From contig JADNYV010000089.1 of NCBI GenBank assembly GCA_015501055.1, positions 1-64,000 of the forward strand: a stretch of DNA of 64,000 nucleotides, written 5' to 3'. Positions within the stretch are counted from its first letter, which is position 1, and each line of letters starts with the position of its first letter. This stretch comes from Mucidula mucida (Eukaryota > Basidiomycota > Agaricomycetes > Agaricales > Physalacriaceae). This document shows positions 1 through 10,650 of this stretch, piece by piece. A program made the position numbers and the translations under genes. Under the pieces are notes generated by a model, which was not told the DNA's origin, ran no database searches, and was given only the letters and a program-made list of their open reading frames with translations.

Positions 1-597
1 CAGGGTAGAGCTTAAAAGCTTAGCAAAACAAAAGACTAGGATCATGACTTCTCCGGCATAAATCCTGTCTCGGTATACATGGTATGTCTCCTCATGTCCA
101 TGGAGCTGAACTAATGTGTGCTTGTTTCTGTAAGTATATAATCTTGCTTAAAGCCGGTACCGGTGGTTGTTGCAGCAAGCAAAACTGAATTTCTGTTTTT
201 TGATTTGAACATGCCTGAAACGGCATAGTCCACTCGAAGTTCAAAAGTTCACTGTGTCAAGGGCGGTGATGCATTGTCCAAACCTTAAAAATTGTATGGC
301 GGGGCAGTGGCTTAGGAGCTCAACAGCCAGTTGCATGCTCTGCAAAGCTGTCTCTACAAGATGGGCAAGAAGGCATACAATCTCCTTATTAGATATCTCA
401 ACCATGAACATTACAGCCACAAATTTGGCTAGGCTCAACGAGCTCAATGAAGAGAAGGATGTTCAACAATAAGACTGTTTTTGACAGACAAGCCACTACA
501 TGCATCATGTAGACACTGTGGTACTTTTCGCTGTGTGTTTGGTTTAGGTATGCCGCTAGACAACTTTTTTTTTAAATAGTGGTAGTTTCATCATCAT
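1..597. other. No supported gene; low-CpG sequence
   Basis: Short open frames occur on both strands but none has a recognisable motif or splice structure. CG dinucleotides are scarce. It lies beside an F-box/LRR relic and is probably decayed sequence of the same kind; nothing specific can be supported. Confidence 0.5.
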
Positions 598-792
598 TGT
601 AAAGCATAAAAGCAAGAAGAAGACATTTCATTGCGCCAAAGAAAACTCTTTGGAAGATAGGTAGCATCACAGACATTGCCTAAAACATTTAATGCAGTAA
701 ATACCTTCAGGCAATGTCTGTGATGCTACCTATCTTCCGAAGAGTTTTCTTCGGCGCAATGAAATGTCTTCTTCTCGCTTTTATGCTTTACA
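598..792. repeat. Near-perfect 84-bp inverted repeat (hairpin) with 27-bp loop
   Basis: Arms 598-681 and 709-792 are reverse complements with only a few mismatches. At the mismatches the right arm carries CG (for example CTTCGGCGC) where the left arm, read on the same strand, carries TG or CA (CTTTGGCGC). The asymmetry suggests the left arm has lost CpG by C-to-T change. A transcript across it would fold into a long stem. Confidence 0.9.
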
Positions 793-1013
793 TCCAGTCT
801 TGCCCTCAATGTCAGCTTAAGAAAGATCTCCTGCCGCTCGGTCCTCGTCTGTACATACAACTCATGCAGAAGCTGTATTGTTTTCAGACATCTGGAAGGA
901 CAATTTGAATCCAACCTGGAGCCTTCCAATCCAATCTCAGTCATGGCTGCATTGCCATCCCTACCAGCATTACAGGAAGCGATAGCCTCCTCCCTCCCTT
1001 TTATGCCTGGCAG

Positions 1014-1676
1014 TCATGTGAAAAGCATCTCACAAATTGTGTTGACATCACTGGCACTGCTTAGAGGGAACACAAAACTGCAGTTGCCAATGTTTAACAA
1101 CTGCAGACAAGGCAACCTAAGAGGTGACCCATCCACGAGCTTATCAAGATTGAGACCATCAACAAACACAAGGATTATCTCAGTATCAAAAAGCCACAAT
1201 GATTCGATGTGGTGGGTAACAGTTAGGAAGTCCAACAGCTCTCGGGTGTTCTCATCATATGAATTCATCTCACAAGCAATGTCCAACTTTATCAAATTTC
1301 CGCATGGGAGGAGGGGCAACATCAAAAAATGAAGCATCAATGTGTCGTGATAGTCGAGGGTAAGTTTTGACAGAGCAGGAATTGCTAATGCACCAATAAA
1401 CTCTTTGCTACAACCAGCGGCATCTTTGTCCTCAGTAATGCTTAGACAGCAAAGCTTTGGAAGCGAAATGACATCCTGCATGGAATGGTGAGTTTCAGAA
1501 CGGGCCAAGACATTAAGCTCTGTCAACTCCGTCATGGTACACAAATAACTCAAAGCATCCACGTTAAAGGCAGGAAATTGCATGACAGAGGTAAGTTGAG
1601 ACCAAGGAAGCGAGACATATTCAAAGATGCGCCACAATTCACTGAGCAGTACTTCAAACATTTGAAGGAGAGGTAA
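1014..1676 (-). pseudogene. F-box/LRR-type protein, C-terminal relic
   Basis: The frame on the minus strand carries the LRR-like body seen in the gene at 6352-7608. Shared landmarks are 'VSLPWSQLT', a 'LTELNV' strand and 'LPKLCCLSITED', followed by 'GNLIKLDI' and a 'LPCLQLLNIG' repeat before a ragged end. The frame opens directly after a TGA, so the N-terminal half including any F-box is missing. Related proteins are usually 400-550 residues; about 220 remain. The downstream minus-strand sequence to about 726 is out of frame and runs into the hairpin. CpG is scarce. It is probably a dead member of the local F-box/LRR family. Confidence 0.6.
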
Positions 1677-1773
1677 TCAAGATGCATTAAGGAGAAACCA
1701 CGCGGATGCAAGCCTGTACATAGTATCCACTCTATTTTTGAACCAACGGAGACATGGTCCAGGACTCATCCTT

Positions 1774-2162
1774 GGAATAATCTATTTGGGAACCCCGGTT
1801 CGTCACGTTTGTGACATGAACCCTCCGGCCCGATTCCCCGACCCAGGTCCTCTTCAAACCGCGGTAGGGCCCTACAGCCTCATTCCCATCTTTAAAGCAT
1901 CCATCTGTGGCAGCTGTCAACAGAGGAATATGTGGTGCTGTTTAGTAGCTGTCAACAGAGGAATATGTGGTGCTGTTTAGTAGATCATGTTATCATGTGT
2001 TATGATGTCTAAATTCATTTGTTGGCTCAGCATATATGTTTTGCAATGAAAGGGGGCCCAATTCTGCCGGGAGAGCACCTTAGAGCACCCGTTTACGCCA
2101 CATCATTTCTTAGGGTTCATGTCACAAACGTGACAAACCGGGGTTCCCAAATAGATTATTCC
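1774..2162. mobile_element. 389-bp MITE with 51-bp terminal inverted repeats, MULE-like
   Basis: Terminal inverted repeats 1774-1824 and 2112-2162 (starting GGAATAATCTATTTGGGAAC) differ at a single base. They are flanked by a 9-bp direct repeat, CTCATCCTT at 1765-1773 and CTCATCCTC at 2163-2171 (8 of 9 match). Long TIRs plus a 9-bp duplication fit Mutator-like elements. No transposase frame is present, so it would be non-autonomous. Confidence 0.8.
1912..1981. repeat. 35-bp tandem duplication
   Basis: Two identical adjacent copies of a 35-base unit beginning AGCTGTCAACAGAGG lie at 1912-1946 and 1947-1981, inside the MITE. No third copy is seen. Confidence 0.95.
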
Positions 2163-2437
2163 CTCATCCTCTTAAATACTTTTGACTACTGTTACACCCA
2201 ATCCTTTTTCTGGATGTTCTTAGACTTCATGTAATTGAACCGACCTGGACGCGTTAATGCTGGACGCGCCTTGGACCAGTGGCGCGCGACAAGACTTCTC
2301 TCTTCATTCGCAGTCTGAGCTTACTACTATGACGCGGTCCTCCACGAAATGGAATCCGTCAACTTCAAGTTCGCGCACGCCACCCTTGAGAAAGGCTTTC
2401 CATCCACCTTCTCCTTGCATTCCAAACCCTCGTTCAA

Positions 2438-5400
2438 TTATAGAATATCAGTAACACCACGCCTCGACGAAATCACACCGACAACTTTACTCTCAAACTC
2501 CAACAACGTTCCACCCCTCGTCGCCACCATATCGTACTCCTGCACATCCAGCCCCAACAAAGAAGCGACATTAACGGAAGCGAGCGCCAACGTATCCGCG
2601 CCCGACAGTTCCCCGTCCATCTCCAACGCAGCCTAATGAACATTAGTTTCCACCAACGATACCTCGGAGAGGGAGCTTACCCAGGAAGCATCAAATCGGG
2701 CGTTTCGTGCAAAGCTTTGCGAAGGACCTCGAGGGAGGGGGATCGATCCCAATCGCGACCGACACGTTATGCTTGAGCAGAACACCGAGTGTCGTGTCTT
2801 CTGTAAGTGGAGGTCCTGCAAGTCTAAATGAGGAACGCAGATGTGAGCCTACAGTAGGTACGGGAGCGAGCAACCACACTTACATGCGTCGAGCTTGCCA
2901 ATCCGTCGGGAAGGGGCGCGAGTTGCCTAGGATCACGCCGACGCCAGCAACAGCAATTTCCGCAGCAATTAGGTGACTTTCAGCTGCCCCGACAAAAGTC
3001 ATCTTGATGGTATTTCCAGTACGCGCCTCTATCTCGGCTTTGAGAGCAAGCATTGACGCCATGATATCCGCGTTGTGCACGTATATCGCCAATGGCAATT
3101 GACCCTATGGAATATTGAATATCTGGGGTAAAAAGTAAAAACCCAGCCACTGACCTCCACGATACGCTTGGACTGTTCCCCGATATTGCCGTGTGACGCG
3201 CCAGACAAAAGTCGCCTCAGCGTCCCTATCATAGTACTGATACTATGGGAAGCCGACATCGACAACGTCACATGCAAACCCGATACATCCTTGATCACCG
3301 CGCCACGCTCCAGCTTATGTTTCGCGCCCGTTGAGAACGCTGTAGCTAGGCCAGAGAAGAACCCATGCATCTCCGAAGAGATTTGCGGGGAGACCACTGC
3401 AGACGTGACACCGGATCGATAGGCCAACCTTTAGAGTGTGAGTACAGTGACATTTCGAAATTGAGAAGAGCGGACGTACAGCATATCGCGGGATTGAAAT
3501 TTGAGTCCATCAACAGCACGTATGACCGTTTCTTCACCGACGATTGACGGCACTTCTCCAGCCAAAAGGTCGAAACCAACGCCATCCGTCGTACTGGCTT
3601 CAAATTGAAGATCGTTGAGACCAATATCCGTCCCGACACTGACAAGACCCGGACTGCCAAAGAGTATTAGCTATGGCCCCCTCACCAAAAAAACCACTGA
3701 CGCAATCGAGCCACCCTCTAAATCAATCCTCGTTGCACCCGCAAATGCCTTTGTCTCTAAGCAGATGTACTGCGGCCCATAACACACCGTCCTCCCATTC
3801 TCGACACGTACCACACCATGATCAAGACCATCTCGTGCAAGATACGCCTCTACCACTTTTCCCGCACGCTGCACATATACGCTTTTTACGTTCTCGAACA
3901 CCACCGCTCCCGAGATGGTGGCTTTGGGGTCCAGCGGCTGTGTACCGTCGTACTCGATCGCCTCTTGTGCTTCCGTATCAAAACTGGGTGTGAGCGGGAC
4001 CTTCTGAGAAGAAAAGGGTTTTGTTTTCAGGTGAGGTTTCTCCAGTTGAGGGATGCCATCGATAAACACTTGCTTCGGGGCTGCTCCAAGGGCTAGTGGA
4101 TGACTATCCCAGACGACGACGTCTAGGCAGTGGGATTAGACTCATATTACAGGGGAAAACCTGTTGATCTTACCAGCATCGTGTCCTATGAAGTCGATTA
4201 GACTTCATGTATGTATCATTAGCATTTTCCTAACCTTTCACAAGAGAGCCAACCCGATGAGCCATTCCCATTATCCTCGCCGGCGTCGTTATCACGCTAG
4301 AAAGAGCGATATGTGCAGGAAGACCGTAGTAATGTGCTTGCTGCGCCTCATGTAGAAGGTATCTTGAGTTGACCAGGGGGTGATCGGTCTGTCGTTTAAT
4401 ACCTTAGAAAGAGTAGGCATTCTAAAGCGAATTGAAGCATACCTTCATGACGACGTCAATGCCTGCATCTGCTAGTATACGAGGTGCATACTCAGAGTGG
4501 CGATAGCTCTCCCGCTTGTATCGACCGATTATAGCGAATATGGCTGAGGCGGGGGTGGTTCCTAAAGCAATTCAGTGATACGCCTGACGATAGAACAAAG
4601 ATACACACCATACGCGTTCTTGAGCGCTTCAGGAATGAGATAACTTTCATGAGCGTGATGGAAAGCGGCGATGGAAAACTTGAATTCATTTGTTAGCTGT
4701 AAGACACATTAGAGGCATAGAAGACAACGTTAAGAGTATGGCGTACGCGAACCATGCCATCGATATCGACTGCCTCGTAACAGTGATTGTGTACCTGTGG
4801 TAATATTAGCTCACGCTCTGGACATATAAACCAAGGCTACCTTTACGCGTCCGCGAAGTACGTCGACCAATGCCTCCCACGCGAGGTCGTCAGGGAATTC
4901 ACCGAGACCTATCCACTGGCCAGCTAGCGCTTTGTCACAATATACATCTTGTTTCTCTTTGAGAATCCGAGCAGTGTTATACCTGGAGGGAGGTTAGTCA
5001 AAATAGGGTGATATACAATAGGACCATACGCCGTTCGGAAGTCCCATACGGTGTCCATGCGAGTGCCGCCATACACCCTAGCTGGTCAAGAGACTCAGAA
5101 GTTGTTGTGCAAGAAAACATCCTACGAACCAGGATTTTCACCACAAGCGTGCCTACACACGGTTAGTTGTATGTAGCGATGATAACGGAAACACGCACTT
5201 CATCTGCCGCCATCTAGGAGGGTCATATTCAGAGCCATTCAAATGGAACGGCGGTTCGAGGAGCATTGAAGATGATGACTTTTCTGCTGTGGGTCGAGGT
5301 TTAATGACGAAAGCTTGTCCGCCTTGTATTGCAGTCAGGTACGAAAGACGAGCAAGGTCAAAGAGAGGCATACCGATAGCATTGGCGGATCCGGGCAGTA

Positions 5401-6019
5401 CAAGGGCGGTGGTAAGCCCGCCAGCGATAGCAAGACGATAAGATTCATCGTGAGTGTTGAGTGCGTCCAGACTACGCAACCATGGCTGAACGCTGCCCTT
5501 GAGAGAGTTTCCGTCTATCGCGCCCGTAAGGCCTGGTGAAGCTCCGACTCCCATGTGAGAGTGCAGGTCGACAATGCTGCTGTTGGCTTAGGAAGGTAGA
5601 TGGAAATGGTACGAAAAGACACACCCAGGTGATACCCAGGCTCCTTCAACATCTACAACGTCCAGCTCATCGCCATATGCCCCAGCGTCTACGATTCCAA
5701 TAGACTTGATGATTCCTCCGTCGATTAAAAGGTCACCATGGACAACTTCCAATCCTGCATCCCGCCCAGTCCACAATGTCGCGTTTTTGAACAGCGTGGG
5801 GCGCGTCCCCGGCACGAATCTATCAGACTGCTCTCTGGCGCTGAATCCAGGAGGTGGGGAGGGTATCGAGTGCAATTTCTGGCACTTGGATATGGTTTCC
5901 TCGGCATGTAAAGGTAGTAGTGGTACGGCTGGGTCGTCCTGAGAAATGCGGTAAAATGTCAACATAGACAGACAGCCGCAGAGCAATAGCAGCGCTGTAC
6001 ATCGCCGAAGACGGTCCAT
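2438..6019 (-). CDS. Two-domain amidohydrolase-like protein (left copy)
   Basis: About 14 exons encode roughly 950 residues; the start is the ATG followed by 'MDRLRRCTALLLLCGC', a signal peptide or signal anchor. An N-terminal beta segment ('NATLWTGRDAG', 'GDLLIDGGIIKS') precedes the metal-binding 'DLHSHMG'. Later come 'KHACGENP', 'VHNHCYEAVDIDG', 'FHHAHESYLIPEAL', 'SDHPLV' and 'VVVWDSHPLALGA', all amidohydrolase landmarks. A second, more divergent amidohydrolase-like half follows ('SGVTSAVVSPQ', 'YVHNADIMAS'), ending 'SRRGVTDIL'. Fungal relatives are often annotated as carbohydrate esterase family 9; the true substrate is unknown. Exons checked are open with GT...AG borders, so this copy may be functional. 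It is divergent from the F-box/LRR gene, sharing about 330 bp upstream. Confidence 0.75.
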
Positions 6020-6136
6020 GGTTGTTGTCTCCAGTCAACCGATAGCGGTGCCTGTTCGCGCCATCGCACGGTCATATGCAGGGTGCCACCACCGATAAGA
6101 GATAGGCAGGCGGCTGATTTACCTCGCCGTTGCCGT

Positions 6137-6167
6137 TGTCGTCGTCGTCGGCGGCGGCGGCGGCGGG
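6137..6167. repeat. GTC/GGC trinucleotide run
   Basis: A run of GTC units followed by GGC units lies in the shared upstream region of the amidohydrolase and F-box genes. The matching place in the right arm (about 24046-24075) is clearly shorter, so the run has changed length since duplication. Confidence 0.85.
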
Positions 6168-6351
6168 GACGCGGGGACGCTGCAGTGCTCATGGAGGTAA
6201 GAGGCAAGCCCAAAGCTGCCATTCGAACGGAGGGCCGGGCCGACGTTCCGCATCTTGAGCCGCCACTTCCTTCGCGCACTTGCGTCTCATCTATAGAACG
6301 TGAGTTCAATACGCGTCTTTAATTTGAAGCCTTTGTTATCTTTCTCCCTAG

Positions 6352-7608
6352 GACGTTGACTTCTTGTTACACGTATGGCGCGACATCGCACTGTCATTGC
6401 CACAGCTGTGGACGTACGTCCGGTTTGATTTTGCAGAGTATAGCAAGTATTCCATTCGCCAGACTGTGTACAGGACAACACTGTTCCTTGAACGGTCTAA
6501 AGGCTATCCCTTATCCCTTGCTATCACCAACTGGAACGCACACACTCTCATAGCCATTCCAGCATTTGCAGCTCTAGAAGTCTCGATACCGCGTTGGAAG
6601 TTCCTTTCAATCGCACTACGCACACTGTCAGCCTTCTCCCACGGAAATATATTCTCCAGCCTCGAACACCTCGTAATTTATTCCACTCGAACAACTTCAA
6701 ACGTCAATTTGGATTTATTCGAGGCCAAAAAGGTGCCTTCCCTTCGCGTGCTCGAGACACGGAGCAGTATTCCATGGCGCGTGTTCCATCAGGTCTCCCT
6801 TCCATGGTCTCAACTGACCACTTTCCGTGATTTCTCCGCATTCGACCAAGACGGGCTCGACTTCCTCCAGCAGTCCACAAACCTGACGGACCTCGGCGTT
6901 ACCTTGGGGGAGGCCTGTAGGTCATTCGGTGGCGCTGTCGTCCGCCTCCCGAATGTTTTTCGATTCGAGATTACGGAAGATGCAGGTGCTGCACCTAGGT
7001 CCTTGGAGGAGGTCTTCAAAACTCTTGAATTACCGTCCCTATCCGAGCTTTCTCTTTCTTTCTCTTTCAAAGACGGAGTAAACTTCTTCCCCGATTTATT
7101 CGTGGGTGGGTGCAAAAGATTGGTCAAATTACATATCAATTTGGGCCTGGCGCTAAATGCAGACAATTCTTCCAATCTGCTTCGATTTCTGTCGTGCACT
7201 CCGTGCGTCCAGGACCTCTGTCTTGATGACAGGTTGTCTGTCGAGTTCATTGTGGGACTGACACTCACTCCCGTCTCCAAAAGGCTGCCACACCTTCACA
7301 TACTTGACTTTGGTGCCTGCTATCGGACTGTCGACCTAATCGATGACACTCCTGTGATTTACGACATGATAGAATCCAGATACTTGCAGCTTGAGGAGGG
7401 CGTCAAAGCAGAGGACACACAATTTGGCAGTATGGTGGACGTGACGATGAGCTCGAGCTCCTCAATATCGCGCGTGGAACGCCCTAGCTCATGCATGGAG
7501 CGAGTACGTGTTCCCCGATGGTTGTTCTTCAAAGAGGATCAACGATGGAAGGACATCTGTGGCGCAATCAAGGTAGAATGCGGTATCGTCATGAAGGATG
7601 CCAAGTAA
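6352..7608 (+). CDS. F-box/LRR-type protein lacking a visible F-box (left copy)
   Basis: A single long exon begins after a clear acceptor (CCCTAG at 6346-6351) and continues to the stop at 7608, about 418 residues. It opens with 'HVWRDIALSLPQLWTYVRF', the segment that follows the F-box in agaricomycete F-box proteins. LRR-like strands follow ('VPSLRVLE', 'VSLPWSQLTTF', 'STNLTDLGVTL', 'LPSLSELSLSF', 'LPHLHILDFG'). The tail has a Ser run and 'VRVPRWLFFKED'. No in-frame ATG or F-box exon could be found upstream, where the amidohydrolase promoter lies, so the first exon is unresolved or missing. The frame is open, unlike its right-arm copy. If expressed it would resemble the substrate-recognition part of an SCF ubiquitin ligase; without an F-box this is doubtful. 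Confidence 0.6.
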   Translation, partial: DVDFLLHVWRDIALSLPQLWTYVRFDFAEYSKYSIRQTVYRTTLFLERSKGYPLSLAITNWNAHTLIAIPAFAALEVSIPRWKFLSIALRTLSAFSHGNIFSSLEHLVIYSTRTTSNVNLDLFEAKKVPSLRVLETRSSIPWRVFHQVSLPWSQLTTFRDFSAFDQDGLDFLQQSTNLTDLGVTLGEACRSFGGAVVRLPNVFRFEITEDAGAAPRSLEEVFKTLELPSLSELSLSFSFKDGVNFFPDLFVGGCKRLVKLHINLGLALNADNSSNLLRFLSCTPCVQDLCLDDRLSVEFIVGLTLTPVSKRLPHLHILDFGACYRTVDLIDDTPVIYDMIESRYLQLEEGVKAEDTQFGSMVDVTMSSSSSISRVERPSSCMERVRVPRWLFFKEDQRWKDICGAIKVECGIVMKDAK

Positions 7609-7810
7609 ATTGCCTCGTGGATGAGTGAATCGAGGTAGTTAATCCTGGACCATGAACAGACATTTGTTACCATACAATTCTCTCCATTCATTCTTACATG
7701 TCCGTATACTACATGAAGGACACTACAGTGTTCAAGACTTTGATCACTCGATACTAAACAGTTACTCGTGTCATCGATACATGTTTCGGCAACGCTCGTT
7801 CGTACCATTC

Positions 7811-9770
7811 TTACTCATTAGCGACGACAATTACGCTTTTCCCCAAATTCTCGCCCATCTGGATCTTCCTAATTGCCTCACCGGCACCTTCCAGCCCTTT
7901 GGTGATCTCCTCCTTGTACTTGATCTCGCCGCTCGCCAACTTCTGCGGGACAACACGGTAAAACTCGTCAGTCCACTTTGGTGCGAGGAACCATTCGAGG
8001 AAGCCGTTGATGGAAAGGCTGCGAGCGAAGATTTGCCAGAGGTTCTAAGGCGGGAATCAGTCAAAATAAGATGGTTGAAGGTGTAAGACAGACCTTGTAC
8101 GTCTGGCCTTTCGCATCGTTGTAGGACGAAATCATGCCACAGACGATGATGCGACCAAAGTCCTTCATCGACTCGATCGCGGCATCGAGGGTAGAGCCGC
8201 CGACATTGTCCCAGTACCTGATCATAGCGATTAGATTTACGGAAGGCGCGAGCAGTAATAGCGACATACACATCCAGAGGGCCCTCTTTCTTCAACACCT
8301 CCAACGTATCCGTGGTCTTATAGTTGAACGCGACGTCCGCTCCGATTTCTTTCATGAACTGGACCTTTGCGTCCGAGCCTGCAGAGCCGATGACCTTCAA
8401 GCCATCAAGTTTGGCTAATTGTATGACCATTCTAGATGAAGCGCGTCAAGACCTTGATGAGTGGGAAAGTAAAGAACAACGAACGAGCCAACGGCACCAG
8501 CCCCAGTACTGACGAAGATAGTGTCTCCTTTCTTCGCTTTGGCGAATTCCTTGTACGCGAAATACGCAGTACGTCCAGGCATACCCGCCGCGCCGACGTA
8601 GACCGACCAAGGAAGCGAGGGTTCGGTTTTCGTTAGGACTTGCACTTTCGAAAAGTCGTTGATGACGAAGTATTCTTGAAACTCTGGGAGAGATAAATCA
8701 GAAGAAGATTGCGCTAGCTTAACGGGCGTACTAATCATGCCGGTAACATGGTCACCGACTTTGATGTTCGGGTTTTCAGAGCGCAGGACCCGCGCTACTC
8801 CGTAGTTGTATGACTTGTCAATATGTTACGAGGCGTCGCTTGCTAGGCTGATGAACGTACGGTTGTCCAAGTAGAAACGCGAGCTATCATGGTGGGTGAG
8901 AATGGCATGAAATTGAATGATTGAGAAACAAACGTACAGAGTAAGATTCTATACTCGCGTCACGCATCTTTCCTTGCATGTAAGGATCGACGGAAACGAC
9001 AAGTGTCTTGACCAAAATACCACCGTTGAGTGGTACGTTCTCGAGGTCGATAGTCTGGCTCGCGTCCTAGACTTAGGGATGTGCGCCGTACCGTATGTAC
9101 GGTGCATACGGTACGGCATACGGGTTACGGTACCCGTACCGTGAGCAATCTTGGAGTACGGTCAACGGATCGGTCATACGGCCGTGATACGGTCACTCAC
9201 CTGGTGGGCTCAGATCGTCTTCAAATCACTATCCATCCAGTAGCAGACCCCTCATGTAGAGTACCAAGGACAAACACAATCTGATGCTGGCTGAAATGTG
9301 TCGTGGATGTTGCTTGAAGACCTTGCCAGCAATGGCTTGTCCCAATCGGGACACCTACCACGTGGACCATCTTGTTGATGAACAACGACGTTCTCGGTGC
9401 ATTTGGCCTCCCGGACCACCCATTTACTGTCCGGAAAACATCAAAGGACATGAATCAACTTTTCTGGTGCAGTGTTTGAGCATTGAAGTTGCCTGAATGA
9501 CTGTCTTTCAGTGGTAATGGCTGAAGTAGGCTCCTTTCGGGCCCAAAGGTGACTTGTCAACTTATCCACACATCGAGAAAAACTAACTACATACTGACAG
9601 GTCAATAACTCTCAATATTTATAACTGAACGCCACACTACGGCCGTGTTCCGGCCATTACGGACCATATCTTACGGCCGTAAACCGAATACGGGTGGGCA
9701 ACTTACGGCCGTACCCGTAACGGTATGGCGCACATCCCTACCTAGACTGTTGTCTGACCGGGGACCAGAA
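7811..9770 (-). pseudogene. MDR-family reductase, disrupted left copy
   Basis: This is the counterpart of the open gene at 21075-22466. The downstream exons are well preserved: 'EFQEYFVINDFSK', the nucleotide-binding '[11 protein letters not shown]', '[16 protein letters not shown]', the 'YWDNVGG' region, and an end reading 'VANE' before TAA at 7811-7813. Two lesions hit the 5' end. A 667-bp hAT-like element (9074-9740) interrupts exon 2 after the segment encoding 'FLVPGQTT'. Upstream of exon 2 the first intron is only partly kept, and exon 1 with the promoter is gone compared with the right arm. The gene can hardly make full-length enzyme. Confidence 0.8.
9074..9740. mobile_element. Non-autonomous hAT-like element, 667 bp, with perfect 8-bp TSD
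   Basis: Terminal inverted repeats read TAGGGATGTGCGCC at 9074 and its exact reverse complement ending at 9740. The 8-bp duplication CCTAGACT is at 9066-9073 and 9741-9748. Both ends are dense in TACGG/CCGTA motifs, the subterminal repeat style of hAT elements (Ac starts TAGGGATG). The interior shows no transposase, only short open frames. The perfect target duplication suggests a fairly recent insertion; it sits in exon 2 of the left-arm reductase and is absent from the right arm. Confidence 0.9.
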
Positions 9771-10159
9771 AGCCTGTCCAATTCATGTCAGTTTGGCAGC
9801 ATTCTCGTTAAAGGAATCTGATGACCGATACACACAAATGACTCTGAGTGAGCGGTGAATAAGGACTTGAACAATTTGGACAATCAATAATGCACTGTTG
9901 CCACTCCGAAGCGACTTCAGCTTAAATGAAAGTACGCAAAGCATTGAATACGGAGTGCACAGCCATGACTACACGCTTGAAGCTTTCCTTGAAAGCATCC
10001 AAGTCTGTCGCCGCGTAAGTACTGTTGTCAAATCAGACGAGCATGTATCAGCATAAACCGTTGGAGACCTAAAAAGCCTAACAGATAGACACTGCAACGA
10101 TGCCCGTGGAACGTCCACATTCAGATATCTTCACTGAGGGATACTGACTCGATGATTTG

Positions 10160-10480
10160 CGATGCTGCCAAGATATACTTTCTTGGGGAGGGAGACCCGC
10201 TCTGTACGCTCCGTGATGTGTCCTAAATGCTTGTCACAATCAAGTAAAAGATGCATCCAGAGCTGCGGCATATTGAGCCCAAGCTCTCTTCACTTACGGC
10301 AAAATTCCAAAAGAAGAGCCAAGGTCCTCCTTGTGGGTTGTGCACAGCGGGGACCCCAAATCCATAAACCGTTGGGATACATTGTTGAACTGTCGGTGTG
10401 AGCGGTTCACTGGGAATCAAACACATAGTAGGATGGAGAATTAACTGCGCGGCCTCGAGGTGCACTTCTTATAAACCCTT
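10160..10480 (-). pseudogene. F-box family relic
   Basis: The minus strand keeps the signature 'NPQGGPWL' plus an upstream 'ILHP...IPSEPLT' segment corresponding to the F-box core of the relic at 16936-17651. Frame changes follow at once. It lies divergently upstream of the gene at 10651 and matches 15600-15850 in reverse. Confidence 0.6.
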
Positions 10481-10650
10481 CTTTATGTTGGTTACCACTG
10501 GCATATAAACCTCATCATGATGATATCTGAATGGAGTATCACTAGACTCAGCACTGCTGCCAAAGTAAAATGTTTGTAAAGTAAACTGACCCCCGCAATA
10601 GGTATTTAAAAGAAAGTCTCACCCTTCATCATCTCATACGTTCTCCCACC

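Larger units (their letters stand above)
2405..9870 (-). repeat. Left arm of a large inverted duplication
   Basis: This block matches 20880-27785 in reverse orientation, gene for gene and through introns and intergenic DNA. Identity is visibly above 90% over long stretches, for example around the amidohydrolase start. Differences are the hAT-like insertion 9074-9740, loss of about 260 bp covering reductase exon 1 and promoter, and a longer GTC/GGC repeat near 6137. Homology ends on the 3' side of the amidohydrolase stop near 2405 and fades near 9870. Confidence 0.9.

Noticed and set aside
5959..6309. Arg-rich frames on both strands over the trinucleotide run
   Set aside because: They translate the GTC/GGC microsatellite and the shared promoter; no conservation beyond the repeat itself.
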